A DNA stretch of 64,000 nucleotides from Trichothermofontia sichuanensis B231 (GTDB taxonomy: Bacteria > Cyanobacteriota > Cyanobacteriia > B231), in the NCBI RefSeq assembly GCF_026240635.1, contig NZ_CP110848.1:2809741-2873740 (forward strand), read 5' to 3'. The translations under genes were made by a program, and so were the position numbers. Of the stretch, positions 7,870-17,067 are shown piece after piece. Every line of letters starts with the position of its first letter. Position 1 is the first letter of the stretch. The notes under the pieces were generated by a model that was not told where the DNA came from, made no database searches, and was given only the letters and a program-made list of their open reading frames with translations.

Positions 7870-10800
7870 TTGTATCGGACCTTGACTGGCGGGGTTTACC
7901 TGGATAGCTGTTTCCTGCTTCTACGCGATCGCCTCCCTGTGTTCCTCCGCCTTGCCTTACCGCTGTGGTTTACGCGTTTTTGTCAACGCCCATTCGGGCT
8001 GCGTCTTGGCAGGCGGATTGGGGTGGCGGGGGGTCTCACGGCGATTGGGGTGGCGATGACTTACCTCTGGTTCAGCAGCTATTGGCACTTGCGGCAGAGC
8101 CTATGGGCGGGGGCACAGGCACAGGCGATCGTCGAAACGACCCAAATTGCCCAAACCCTCGATCACCTTGTGTCGGCAGCGGCCCATCCGATTCTAACGG
8201 CCTCGTTGAGCCACGAGGCGTGGGCAACGCTGACTGAGGGGGTTTCCCCAGCCCCCCAGGGAGATCTCTTCTGGCAAACCGCAAGTGGAGAACTCCTGGC
8301 TGCCCCTGCTGCCCGTGTGAGTCCGGATGCCCTCTGGCAAGATCTGAAGGCGTCGCCCACCCCGCTTCCCTCCCTAGCGTTACGGACGATCGCCGCGAAA
8401 TCCTATTATGTGGTCTCTGTGCCCCTAGGGATGGGAAAGGGAACCCTAATTCAGGTGATTCCCCAGTCGACCCTGGAGACCCCTTGGGGGTATCTGAGCC
8501 TGATGGCCGCGGTTGGGGGGGGGGTGCTGTTGGTAAGTGTGGGAATGGGGGCGAGCTTACTGCGGCTCTGTTACCGGTTACGGCAGGAACGGCAACGGCT
8601 TCAGGATTTGATTACCCATGCTCCCCTCCCGATCGCCCTTTTCGATCGCCAGATGCGCTACTTGGCCTATAGCAATCAGTGGGCTACGGATGCCATTTTC
8701 GTTGGCCCCGCCCAACAAAGCCCGCGCCTAGGCCAGCCCTATCCTGCAACCTTACCCGCTGAGCCAACCGTAATTCCCCATAGCTTGCGAGTGGCGGATC
8801 AGGCCGATCTCAACCTGGCTCAGTTCTGGCAAAGGCTCCATGCCCGCGCCCTCCAGGGGGAGCGGCTAGAAAGCCCGGAAGCGGTGATCCTGTATCCCAA
8901 CGGCGAAAAAATTTACCTCCACTGGGCCATCTACCCGTGGCATTACCTGAATGGCGCGATCGGCGGTACGGTGTTGGCGGTCGATCGCATTGACGAACTG
9001 GTCCAGGCACGGGAGGCGGCTCTGGACGTGGCCCGGATGAAATCCCAATTTTTGGCCAATATGAGCCACGAGATCCGCACCCCCATTAGTGGAGTGTTGG
9101 GCATGGCGGAGTTGCTGGCCAGTACCCAGTTGAGTCCCAAACAACAAGAATTCGTTAATAACCTCAACAGCAGCGCCCAACATTTACTGTCGATCGTCAA
9201 CAATATCCTGGATTTCTCCAAGCTAGAAGCTGGGGAAATGCAGCTAGACCCGGTTAAGTTTGACCTCTATAGTTGTATTGAAGAAGTCATCGATGTCCTG
9301 GCCCACCAGTTTGAGCGCAAGCGCATTGAACTGGCAGTTTTCATTGATCGGGATGTGCCCCGCCAACTCGAGGGCGATGTGGGGCGGCTGCGGCAGATTT
9401 TGCTGAATCTCATGGGCAATGCGGCGAAATTTACCGCTGCCGATGGCGAGGTGAGCATCCGGGTAGCTCTGCAAGCCAATCATGGGGGCAGTGTCCTGTT
9501 GCGTTTTGAAGTGAAGGATACGGGGGTGGGGATTGCCCCAGAGGCCCAGGCAAAGTTGTTTCAAGCCTTCTTTCAGGGAGATGCAACCACCAGCCGCCGC
9601 TATGGCGGCACAGGTTTGGGGTTGGCAATCTGCAAGCAATTGGTGGAACGCATGGGTGGTACGATCGGCTGCCAGAGTCAGCTTGGGAAGGGGAGCACTT
9701 TCTGGTTCACGATTCAGTTGGGTCTTGCTGATGAGGAGTGGGTGCCGACCTTGCCCAGTGCGTTAGCCGGTTTGAAACTCCTGGTGGTTGATCCCACGAC
9801 CGCGGTGCGCCGATCGCTGCGATCGCTACTGCGGGGGTGGGGTGTGAAAACGATCGACGAAGCGGTAGATGCCCCTGCGGCCTTGGAGTCTCTACGACAG
9901 GCCCACCAGCAAGGTGACCCCTACGACGTGGCGATCGTTGAATTTCAACTGCCCTGGATGGATGGGGATACCTTAGTTCGCACGATTACTGCCGATCCGG
10001 ACCTTGCCCACACCCGCCTGGTCTTAATGACCTCTGTGAGTGAGCAGGAACACGCCGAGTACTTACTCCAGGCCGGTCTGGCCAGCTATTTAATTAAACC
10101 CCTACGAGCCACCCGGCTGCTGGATGCCCTGCTGAGTGCGATTCGCGTCTCGGCCCCTCCGGCAGAGCCGCCTCTGGTGGCTAAGGCCGGGACCCCAGGT
10201 TCCTCCTCAACCTACCCCTCAGCCCAGATGAGGCCGGTGACAGCTGCGGCTTCCCTTGTCCCTGGGCAGCCGCAGGGATGGCTTCCCCCTGTCGTACCAC
10301 CGCCTGCTGACCTGCGAATTCTGCTCGTTGAGGATCATCCAGTTAATCAGGAGGTTTTGCTAACCCAGTTGAACCTGTTGGGCTATACGGCAACTCTGGC
10401 GACGAATGGTCAGGAGGCCCTGCGCATTCTGGAGCAACAACCCTACGATCTGGTGCTGATGGATTGTCAGATGCCCATTTTGGATGGCTACGCCACCACC
10501 AAAGCCCTGCGCCAACTGGAGCAACGTCAACAGGCCCAGCGACCTGGCTCGACTCAGCGGGCGGTGGTGATTGCCCTGACGGCCCACGCCTTACCCACCG
10601 ATCGCCAGCGGTGTTTGGCTGCCGGGATGGATGATTATTTAAGTAAACCGGTCTCGAAGGCAGAGTTAGCCAGGACCTTGGAACGGTGGACTGCGGTACG
10701 CCTGCCGGCTGTGTCTTCCCACGCGTCAGCGGTTCCCCCTGCCCCAGTTGATTCCCTGCCTGTTGCCCAGTGTCCCCCCCAACCACCCAGACAGCCTGCC

Positions 10801-11271
10801 AAGCGTTCACGCCGGGGCGGCTCTGGCGAATCGTGTCATGTTTCTGGAGCACCAGTGGATCTCAATAGTGCCTCTCCAGGTGGTCAGGCGGGGACCCGCC
10901 CGCCCCTCAATCTCGATCGTCTGCGGGAGCTTTTCTATAAAAAACCCGTGTCTCTCCAAAAGTTTCTCCAACTCTTTTTGGAGAATGCCCAGGCCGATGT
11001 ACAGGGCTTGCAAGCTGCGATCGCCGACCTCCCTACGCCCGATCTCACACAGGCGGCCTACGATCGCCTGATCCACTATTCTCACCGTCTCAAGGGATCC
11101 AGTGCCAATGCGGGGGCAATCCGGCTAGCGGAGCTAGCCGCCCAACTTCATACCGCCGCTCAGCACCAACAGGATGATACGGTATCGCAATTGGTGGCTG
11201 ATGTGGCCCAGGAATTTGCCCAAGTCTGCCAGTTTGTTAACCCTGTGATCCAGTCCGCTGCGCCGCAGTGA
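7870..11271 (+). CDS. membrane hybrid histidine kinase (PAS-HisKA-HATPase-REC-REC-Hpt)
   Basis: About 1133 residues. The order is: a transmembrane helix near residue 50, an extracytoplasmic sensor region, a second helix near residue 210, a PAS-like segment, and HisKA with SQFLANMSHEIRTP (His about 400). HATPase follows with an N box (LLNLMGNAAKF), DTGVGI and GTGLGL. A first REC has Glu (about 691, VEFQLPWMDG) in place of the phospho-accepting Asp. A second intact REC has LLVEDHPVNQ, Asp about 865 and a YLSKP lysine. The C-terminal Hpt has HYSHRLKGSSANAGA (His about 1072). This is a complete internal phosphorelay. The start is uncertain: the frame is open from 7627, but 7584-7770 is repeat DNA. 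I prefer the TTG at 7870, 8 nt after AGAGG; a GTG at 7939 is the alternative. No partner response regulator is adjacent. Confidence 0.87.
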   Translation: MYRTLTGGVYLDSCFLLLRDRLPVFLRLALPLWFTRFCQRPFGLRLGRRIGVAGGLTAIGVAMTYLWFSSYWHLRQSLWAGAQAQAIVETTQIAQTLDHLVSAAAHPILTASLSHEAWATLTEGVSPAPQGDLFWQTASGELLAAPAARVSPDALWQDLKASPTPLPSLALRTIAAKSYYVVSVPLGMGKGTLIQVIPQSTLETPWGYLSLMAAVGGGVLLVSVGMGASLLRLCYRLRQERQRLQDLITHAPLPIALFDRQMRYLAYSNQWATDAIFVGPAQQSPRLGQPYPATLPAEPTVIPHSLRVADQADLNLAQFWQRLHARALQGERLESPEAVILYPNGEKIYLHWAIYPWHYLNGAIGGTVLAVDRIDELVQAREAALDVARMKSQFLANMSHEIRTPISGVLGMAELLASTQLSPKQQEFVNNLNSSAQHLLSIVNNILDFSKLEAGEMQLDPVKFDLYSCIEEVIDVLAHQFERKRIELAVFIDRDVPRQLEGDVGRLRQILLNLMGNAAKFTAADGEVSIRVALQANHGGSVLLRFEVKDTGVGIAPEAQAKLFQAFFQGDATTSRRYGGTGLGLAICKQLVERMGGTIGCQSQLGKGSTFWFTIQLGLADEEWVPTLPSALAGLKLLVVDPTTAVRRSLRSLLRGWGVKTIDEAVDAPAALESLRQAHQQGDPYDVAIVEFQLPWMDGDTLVRTITADPDLAHTRLVLMTSVSEQEHAEYLLQAGLASYLIKPLRATRLLDALLSAIRVSAPPAEPPLVAKAGTPGSSSTYPSAQMRPVTAAASLVPGQPQGWLPPVVPPPADLRILLVEDHPVNQEVLLTQLNLLGYTATLATNGQEALRILEQQPYDLVLMDCQMPILDGYATTKALRQLEQRQQAQRPGSTQRAVVIALTAHALPTDRQRCLAAGMDDYLSKPVSKAELARTLERWTAVRLPAVSSHASAVPPAPVDSLPVAQCPPQPPRQPAKRSRRGGSGESCHVSGAPVDLNSASPGGQAGTRPPLNLDRLRELFYKKPVSLQKFLQLFLENAQADVQGLQAAIADLPTPDLTQAAYDRLIHYSHRLKGSSANAGAIRLAELAAQLHTAAQHQQDDTVSQLVADVAQEFAQVCQFVNPVIQSAAPQ

Positions 11272-11416
11272 GACGACCGCAGGCGGCAAAGCCTTTGCCC
11301 CATCCGACTACGGTGACAGTCTCGGATAGGATGAAGACGGCACCCGGTGGTCAAGAGGGCGATCGCACGGGTCTTTCCATCCTTTCTGATGCTCTGACTC
11401 AGGGTTGATACGCAGT

Positions 11417-13000
11417 ATGTCGGAATCACGCGCTTCCTTTCTTGAAACCTGGGGTGTTCTCATCATCATGGGTTTAGCCTCTTTGATCGTCGTGCTTGAC
11501 ACCCCAATGATGATGATGGCCATTTCAGCCGTTGTGGCGGACTTGAATACAACAGTGCAAGGGGTTCAGGCAGCGATCGCGCTGTCGGCAATGGTTATAG
11601 CCGCTTTCACGCTCGCCGGGAGTCAGTTGGGGGCTGTCTTCGGTATGAAGTGGATCTTTACCATTGGCCTGATCGGCTATGGAATTGGTACCCTAACGGC
11701 AGCGCTGACCCCCAATATCGAACTGCTTGCTCTGGGTTGGTCACTCATCAAGGGCATGGGGGCGGCGCTGATCTTGCCGATGGTGTTGACAGTGCTCATG
11801 CGCCATTATGAGGGCCAGCGGCTAGCCCTGAGTTTGGGCGTGGTTGCAGCTGCTCAGGTTGTAGGCGTTGCGATCGGCCCCATCTTTGGCGGTTTCATGG
11901 CGTCTCAGTTCAGTTGGCGTTGGGCCTTTGGGAGTGAAACGCTGATTGTGGTAGTGATGTTGGCTCTAGTGTCTCTTCTGCCTCAGTCAGAACCGCAACC
12001 GGAGGTGCGCATCGACTGGCTGGGGATACTGCTACTGGCGACAGGGTTGATCTTTATCATCTTTGGGGGGGTCCTGGCGAGTAACTATGGCTGGCTATGG
12101 GCAAAGCAGCCGTTTGGGGTAGGGAATTGGGAGGTTACGCCTTTTGGACTGTCGATCGTGCCGTTCCTGATGGCGTTGGGATGCGTTTCCCTGGCGGTAT
12201 TGGGCCTGTGGCAACGACAACAGATGCAGGTGGGGTATCCCCCCCTAGTGCGCCTGGACTGGCTACACAACCGGTCCTTGCTGGCAGCGGTTACAGGGTT
12301 GTTGCATCTGATGCTGACCGGAATTTTGTTTACCATGCCGGTGTTTTTGCAGGGGGGGCTGGGCCTGAGTCCACTGAAAAGCGCAATGATCTTACTGCCC
12401 CTGTTGATCAGTCTTCTCCTGATTGCTCTGACGTCCCCCAGTCTAGGGCAGTGGGTTCAACCCAAATACATCATGATGTTTGGGTTAGCGATCATGCTCA
12501 GCGGCCTAGCGGTTCTCCACCAGGCGCTGGTTGCCACTCTTCAAGGCGAGGAGCTATTAGCCGGCCTGCTGGTCTTGGGCAGTGGGCTAGGGTTGGTATG
12601 GGCACAGGTCACCCAGACAACGCTGGCCAGAATGCGTCAGGACGCGATCGGGGCGGTATTGGATCTCAATCATACGGTGAAGCAGATAGGGACGGGCTTA
12701 GGAGCGGCGATCGTCGGTTCACTCCTCATCAGCGCTCTCCTGAGGGGAATTGTCACCGGCGTTGATCAACAGCAGACCCTGGATTGGCAGACCCGGCAGA
12801 CAACGATCGTCGCGTTGCAAGCGGCGGCCCAAGACCTGTCGCCTGCCCAAAAGACGGCTTTTCTCAGCCGATTGTCTGCTGAAGAACAGACCCGTCTCAC
12901 GGCAGCCGTCACCCATTCCTGGACCCATGCCATGCAAATCGTCCTCCTGGCAACGATCGGCTTGACGTTACTCTGCCTAGTTGCCGTCTTTTTCCTCTAG
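11417..13000 (+). CDS. MFS transporter, DHA2 (EmrB/QacA-like) family
   Basis: A 527-residue integral membrane protein with about 14 hydrophobic segments, the topology of the 14-TMS drug:H+ antiporter family. The first helix carries VVLDTPMMMMAISAV, matching motif D1 of DHA2 proteins. The segment GSQLGAVFGMKWIFTIGL corresponds to the loop-2/3 motif A region, and VGVAIGPIFGGF to the antiporter motif C. DHA2 members export drugs, dyes or metabolites; the substrate cannot be read. I chose the ATG at 11417 over a TTG four codons earlier. It lies about 145 bp after the hybrid kinase on the same strand. Confidence 0.88.
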   Translation: MSESRASFLETWGVLIIMGLASLIVVLDTPMMMMAISAVVADLNTTVQGVQAAIALSAMVIAAFTLAGSQLGAVFGMKWIFTIGLIGYGIGTLTAALTPNIELLALGWSLIKGMGAALILPMVLTVLMRHYEGQRLALSLGVVAAAQVVGVAIGPIFGGFMASQFSWRWAFGSETLIVVVMLALVSLLPQSEPQPEVRIDWLGILLLATGLIFIIFGGVLASNYGWLWAKQPFGVGNWEVTPFGLSIVPFLMALGCVSLAVLGLWQRQQMQVGYPPLVRLDWLHNRSLLAAVTGLLHLMLTGILFTMPVFLQGGLGLSPLKSAMILLPLLISLLLIALTSPSLGQWVQPKYIMMFGLAIMLSGLAVLHQALVATLQGEELLAGLLVLGSGLGLVWAQVTQTTLARMRQDAIGAVLDLNHTVKQIGTGLGAAIVGSLLISALLRGIVTGVDQQQTLDWQTRQTTIVALQAAAQDLSPAQKTAFLSRLSAEEQTRLTAAVTHSWTHAMQIVLLATIGLTLLCLVAVFFL

Positions 13001-13121
13001 CTTGCCAGCCATTGACCCTAACTAACCCGTTGAACGTACCCTCATAAGCCAGAACAGTCACAGACCGTCTAAGATCAACATCGCTGATACACTGGCTTGT
13101 CTGTTGCCCCTCTCTGAACCC

Positions 13122-13976
13122 ATGACGATCAAACCCCTACCCCCCTATAGTGGGTGGTCATTAACCGAGCGTGATCCTGCGTTTATTAAGGCCTGGTTAC
13201 CCTTTTGGGGTTGGTTTTATCACCACTATTTTCGAGTCGAAAGTGATGGCTGGGAGCATATTCCCACCCAGGGGGCTGCCCTACTGGTGGGAACCCACAA
13301 CGGCGGGCTGGCGGCTCCGGATATGTTTATGGCGATGTACGATTGGTATCGCCAGTTTGGCTGCGATCGCCTCTGCTATGGGTTAATGCATCCCAAGGTC
13401 TGGCAATTCTATCGTCCTCTGGCCGAGCTAGCCGTCAGAAGTGGGGCAATCATGGCTCACCCCCAAATGGCGATCGCCGCCCTCCGACAACAAGCCTGCG
13501 TGCTGGTCTATCCCGGCGGTGCTCAGGACGTCTTCCGACCCTATTGGCAACGCAATCGCATTCATTTTGCCGATCGTAAAGGATTTATCAAGCTAGCCCT
13601 CCGGGAGCAAGTTCCCCTCGTGCCCATTATTTCCTGGGGGGCACACGATACCCTTTTCGTACTGGCTGACCTGTATGAACCGATGCAAAAATTGCTTAAA
13701 ACCTGCAACCTCCCCTGGTTATTTAATATCGATCCAGAGGTGTTTCCCATCTATTTGGGCCTACCCTGGGGTATTAGTATTGGTCCCTTGATGAACTTTC
13801 CGTTACCGCGCAAAATCTGGTTACGGGTGTGTCCTGCTATTACCTTTGACCGCTATGGACGGGCTGCCGCTAGAGACCTGGATTATGTGGAAACCTGTTA
13901 TCAAATCGTGCTGACCACGATGCAGCACCACCTGGATTGCCTGATCCAGGAAGCTGAACTCGCGCCGACGGCTTAA
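13122..13976 (+). CDS. lysophospholipid acyltransferase (LPLAT) family protein
   Basis: A 284-residue PlsC-like acyltransferase. The catalytic block is VGTHNGGLAAPD, in which His and Asp are separated by seven residues rather than the four of classic PlsC. The glycerophosphate-binding block is YPGGAQDVFRP, and LVPIISWGAHDTLF lies further on. This spacing resembles the cyanobacterial/DGAT-like branch that makes neutral lipids or acyl esters, but acceptor and product are unknown. ATG 13122 is preferred over a TTG six codons earlier. It lies about 120 bp after the MFS gene, and tail-to-tail with cbiC. Confidence 0.85.
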   Translation: MTIKPLPPYSGWSLTERDPAFIKAWLPFWGWFYHHYFRVESDGWEHIPTQGAALLVGTHNGGLAAPDMFMAMYDWYRQFGCDRLCYGLMHPKVWQFYRPLAELAVRSGAIMAHPQMAIAALRQQACVLVYPGGAQDVFRPYWQRNRIHFADRKGFIKLALREQVPLVPIISWGAHDTLFVLADLYEPMQKLLKTCNLPWLFNIDPEVFPIYLGLPWGISIGPLMNFPLPRKIWLRVCPAITFDRYGRAAARDLDYVETCYQIVLTTMQHHLDCLIQEAELAPTA

Positions 13977-14055
13977 ACCCTGGGCTGATAAAGGTTCGTG
14001 CGTTTGGGTAAAGCCTTTTATTAGTAAGGTCTTTAGTAAGGTCTGTATCAACCGT

Positions 14056-14697
14056 CTAAAACTTTTGGCCGAACGCACTCCCCTCCTGGGCACCATAGGC
14101 TTGCCATGCCAGATCCACCAGACCATTCACGATCGCGCTGGCGACGATCGCATTGCCCTTACGGCCTTCAATCCGAATATGGGGTACCAGGGAATCCTTC
14201 AGACGCTCCTTGGCTTCCTCCACATCCACGAATGCGGCTGGCGTTCCAATCACTAGGGCTGGACGGATCACCTCCTGCTCGATTAGTTGTACTAGACTGG
14301 TGAGGGCGGTTTGTGCCTGCCCGACGACAAAAATCCCCTCTGGGTAGCGACGGGCCAGGGTTTCAATCCCCCAGGCAGCCTTGGTTTTACCCTTTTGGGG
14401 CCGGGTGAGGGCCTCCATGCTGCAATAGACCGGATTGGCGAAGGTGTTCTGGATATAGGGTGCAATGCTAACCTGCACCAACGGGACATCAACGATAATC
14501 GTACTCCGGGCGGCGAGGGCTGCTGCCCCAGACTGGAGGGCTTGATCGGAGAAGCGAATCAGGGATTTATACTCGAAGTCAGCCGTCGCATAAATGACCC
14601 GCCGGACAATTTCATATTCCGAAGGTGAGAAGGCATGTTGACCAATCTCCTGGTCAATGAGGGCAAGACTCTGGGCATCCGTAGTATGCCATTCCAT
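14056..14697 (-). CDS. cbiC: precorrin-8X methylmutase
   Basis: A 213-residue CbiC/CobH protein. It catalyses the 1,5-methyl shift of precorrin-8X or cobalt-precorrin-8 to (hydrogeno)cobyrinate in cobalamin synthesis. Family features are RRVIYATADFEY near residue 35 with the catalytic-site VDVPLVQVSI and SMEALTR blocks, followed by IFVVGQAQTALTSLVQLI and VIGTPAAFVDVEEAKE. The ATG at 14697 is preferred over a GTG three codons upstream. No other cobalamin genes are adjacent, and none of the upstream DNA resembles a B12 riboswitch that I can recognise. Confidence 0.93.
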   Translation of the reverse strand: MEWHTTDAQSLALIDQEIGQHAFSPSEYEIVRRVIYATADFEYKSLIRFSDQALQSGAAALAARSTIIVDVPLVQVSIAPYIQNTFANPVYCSMEALTRPQKGKTKAAWGIETLARRYPEGIFVVGQAQTALTSLVQLIEQEVIRPALVIGTPAAFVDVEEAKERLKDSLVPHIRIEGRKGNAIVASAIVNGLVDLAWQAYGAQEGSAFGQKF

Positions 14698-14854
14698 GTG
14701 TGACACGATCGCGACCTGCTCCCTAGCGATTAGCTTACAGGGTATACCATTTTCTACCGTTACTCTAGCAACCCTCAGGAACTTACAGATTTTACCTCAA
14801 TCATCAAGTACAGTTTTACCGGGGTAGGCTGGGAGCAGCCCGCTAGTGCGGCCC

Positions 14855-15094
14855 TCACCCTAAATCCCTCTCCCAGAGCGGGAGCCAGACTTGAAAATCC
14901 GGCTCCCCAACGGCACAAAGCCATCGTTTTCTTTGTTGAAGTTTGTAGAACAGGTAAACATTGGGGGCACTACGACTACGACGTACTACATCGGGCTGAG
15001 CTAAGGTATTGTAGACATCTGTTTCCCGTCCAGTCATGATGGCATGTTTAATTTGGGTGTAAGTATTCAGGCACTTGAAACCCTTGCTCCACAA
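14855..15094 (-). pseudogene. truncated short protein with a repeat-derived C-terminus
   Basis: A reading frame of about 80 codons with only a TTG start; the frame is open a further 14 codons upstream before a stop, with no ATG. The central part (a PDVVRRSRSAPNVYLFYK-like segment, then RKRWLCAV) resembles short cyanobacterial proteins of the barnase/EndoU/RelE-like toxin-fold type, though the match is weak. The last residues (LPLWERDLG) are the translated CTCCCAGAGCGGGAG repeat found elsewhere, so the natural C-terminus seems to have been replaced by a repeat insertion. I treat it as a remnant. Confidence 0.4.
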
Positions 15095-15162
15095 GACTTT
15101 CGTTTTTGGGGATTCCGAGTCTTGCTTGTGAGATTCTCAATAAGAATCGTCCAGAATCCTTG

Positions 15163-15423
15163 CTAAACCACCTCTGCAACCAGAAGTTGACCCTCTACTC
15201 GCTCGTATTCATCTTCAACCAACCATGCCTGGGCTGCTTGATAGTTAGCGTGAGTCATCACCAGCTTATAGCCAGCAGCAAGATTTAAGATTCGGCAAGT
15301 ACCCTCTTGATCACTCACCAACATCAGCATCTTGGGAGGGAAAAACACGGGATCAGCCCAGAGTTCAAAGAACTTCCAATAGCTAGCCTGTTCTGCGAAG
15401 GCTGGGACGTGGGATTGCATCAT
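15163..15423 (-). CDS. small protein of unknown function (86 aa)
   Basis: An 86-residue protein beginning at ATG 15423 (a second ATG follows directly; a GTG lies two codons upstream). It has an aromatic-rich N-terminal part (YWKFFELWADPVFFPP), a central LMLVSDQEGTCRILN strand and an acidic C-terminal helix-strand (AAQAWLVEDEYERVEGQLL). I do not recognise the family. It lies 22 bp after the stop of the 68-residue gene and 68 bp before the truncated toxin-like frame, all on the minus strand, so the three look like one small transcription unit. Confidence 0.55.
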   Translation of the reverse strand: MMQSHVPAFAEQASYWKFFELWADPVFFPPKMLMLVSDQEGTCRILNLAAGYKLVMTHANYQAAQAWLVEDEYERVEGQLLVAEVV

Positions 15424-15445
15424 AGTCACCAGCGCTTATATCCAT

Positions 15446-15652
15446 TTATTCTGGTCGGCTTTCTGTAAATCCCTCGATCGCTAGCAGCATTCCTTGCGAA
15501 GCGGGTTCTAAAACCGTTGCCGCAACTTGCAAATTCGCTAAGGCTTGGCTGAATTCTTCTGAATCAGGATCAGTAGACTCAAGGATTTTGATCGCATTCT
15601 GAGCTTGCTCTAAATAGGGTAGATAGTCAGCGATGTGACGTTTCAAACTCAT
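15446..15652 (-). CDS. small helical protein of unknown function (68 aa)
   Basis: A 68-residue, acidic, helix-rich protein (MSLKRHIADYLPYLEQAQNA at the start) with no membrane segment. ATG 15652. It is first in a run of three short minus-strand frames between cbiC and sufS. Size, composition and order are compatible with an antitoxin or regulatory partner, but I recognise no family, so this is only a context-based guess. Confidence 0.55.
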   Translation of the reverse strand: MSLKRHIADYLPYLEQAQNAIKILESTDPDSEEFSQALANLQVAATVLEPASQGMLLAIEGFTESRPE

Positions 15653-15692
15653 TAATGCGCGATCGCATAATTCAGTCGTCGTCGATTTAATG

Positions 15693-15710
15693 ACCGGGGC
15701 TAACCCCGGT
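15693..15710. repeat. short inverted repeat
   Basis: ACCGGGG-CTAA-CCCCGGT, 7-bp arms, between sufS and the small-gene island. There is no adjacent T-run, so a terminator role for sufS is possible but unproven. Confidence 0.4.
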
Positions 15711-15745
15711 GTTCATAGCATTGATTACGGTGCGCCCCCACTGTT

Positions 15746-17008
15746 CTATCCAAAAATCTCACCGAAAAAGTCGATCGCGTCCTTCAGGGCAACAATAAAG
15801 CGATCGATTTCCTCGTAGGTATTGTAGAAATAGAGGCTCGCACGGGCCGTGGATTGAATCCCCAGATGCCGATGCAACGGTTGCGTACAGTGGTGCCCTG
15901 CCCGGATCGCAATCCCAGCTTGATCCAAAATCGTGGAAAGGTCATGGGGATGCACCTCACCCGTCGTAAATGAGGCTAACGCCGCCCGACCTGAACCGTC
16001 TGCGGCTGGCTGGGGACCATAGACCGTCACCGATGGTAACGTTTGCAATTGCCGGAACAAGTAGGCCGTCAACTCATGCTCATAGGCTTCAATTTTGTCC
16101 ATGCCAATTTGAGTGAGATAATCCACCGCTGCCCCTAGGGCGATCGCTTCCCCGATCGCGGGTGTTCCAGCCTCAAACTTATGGGGCACATCGGCATAGG
16201 TGGCATGATCCAAAAATACATCGGCAATCATTTCACCGCCACCCAAAAATGGTGGCATCGATCGCAACACCTCCCGCTTGCCATAGAGGAACCCTATCCC
16301 CGTCGGCGCACACATCTTATGACCGGACGCCACTAGCCAATCACAGTCGATCGCCTGCACATCGATCGCCAGATGGGGGGTGCTCTGACAGGCATCAATC
16401 AAGACCTTTGCCCCCACTTGATGGGCCAACGTGGTAATTTCCGTGACCGGATTAATGCAGCCCAACGTATTCGACACATGGACTACCGCAACCAGCTTGG
16501 TGCGATCGCTCAACAGGGATTGATACTGTTCTAAATCAAACTCACCCATCGAGGTCAATTCCACATAGCGCAACACCGCCCCCGTCTTCTGGGCCACCAA
16601 CTGCCAGGGAATAATGTTACTGTGGTGTTCCATCACCGAGAGGATAATTTCATCGCCCGCCTGTAGGGTATTCAACCCCCAGCTATAGGCCACCAAATTA
16701 ATCGCTTCACTGGCATTACGGGTAAAGACAATTTCCTGGTGCGATCGCGCCTTCACAAACCGTGCCACTTTCTCCCGTGCCCCCTCATAGGCATCAGTGG
16801 CCTTGGCACTCAGGGTATGAACGCCGCGATGCACATTCGAGTTGTACTGTGTGTAGTAATCCCGCAGCGTATCCAGGACCAGTAACGGCTTTTGTGATGT
16901 GGCGGCATTGTCCAGATACGCGAGGGGATGACCGTGAACTTCCTGATGCAGGATGGGGAAGTCGGCGCGAACTTTGGCTGCTAGGGTTTTCTCTTGAATC
17001 AGGGTCAT
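15746..17008 (-). CDS. sufS: cysteine desulfurase SufS
   Basis: A 420-residue PLP-dependent group II cysteine desulfurase that moves sulfur from cysteine into the SUF scaffold. It has [11 protein letters not shown] at the N-terminus, [12 protein letters not shown], the internal-aldimine lysine in [21 protein letters not shown], and the catalytic cysteine in [11 protein letters not shown] near residue 370. Length and order match SufS exactly. The start is the ATG at 17008. It is the last suf gene of the minus-strand cluster, separated from sufD by a PD-(D/E)XK-like gene and a polypurine stretch (about 17011-17066). No sufE is present in the window. Confidence 0.96.
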   Translation of the reverse strand: MTLIQEKTLAAKVRADFPILHQEVHGHPLAYLDNAATSQKPLLVLDTLRDYYTQYNSNVHRGVHTLSAKATDAYEGAREKVARFVKARSHQEIVFTRNASEAINLVAYSWGLNTLQAGDEIILSVMEHHSNIIPWQLVAQKTGAVLRYVELTSMGEFDLEQYQSLLSDRTKLVAVVHVSNTLGCINPVTEITTLAHQVGAKVLIDACQSTPHLAIDVQAIDCDWLVASGHKMCAPTGIGFLYGKREVLRSMPPFLGGGEMIADVFLDHATYADVPHKFEAGTPAIGEAIALGAAVDYLTQIGMDKIEAYEHELTAYLFRQLQTLPSVTVYGPQPAADGSGRAALASFTTGEVHPHDLSTILDQAGIAIRAGHHCTQPLHRHLGIQSTARASLYFYNTYEEIDRFIVALKDAIDFFGEIFG

Positions 17009-17010
17009 GG

Positions 17011-17066
17011 GAGTTAGGGGGTAGGGAATAGGAGAGAGGAGAGAGAAAAGAGAAGAGAGAAAAGAG
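17011..17066. repeat. polypurine (GAGAGAAAAGAGAA-type) stretch
   Basis: An almost uninterrupted purine run on the plus strand lies between the 206-residue nuclease-like gene and sufS. Similar GAGAGAAAAGAGAA or TTCTCTGTTCTC tracts occur at 35711-35765 and 55928-55980. Confidence 0.5.
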
Positions 17067-17067
17067 G

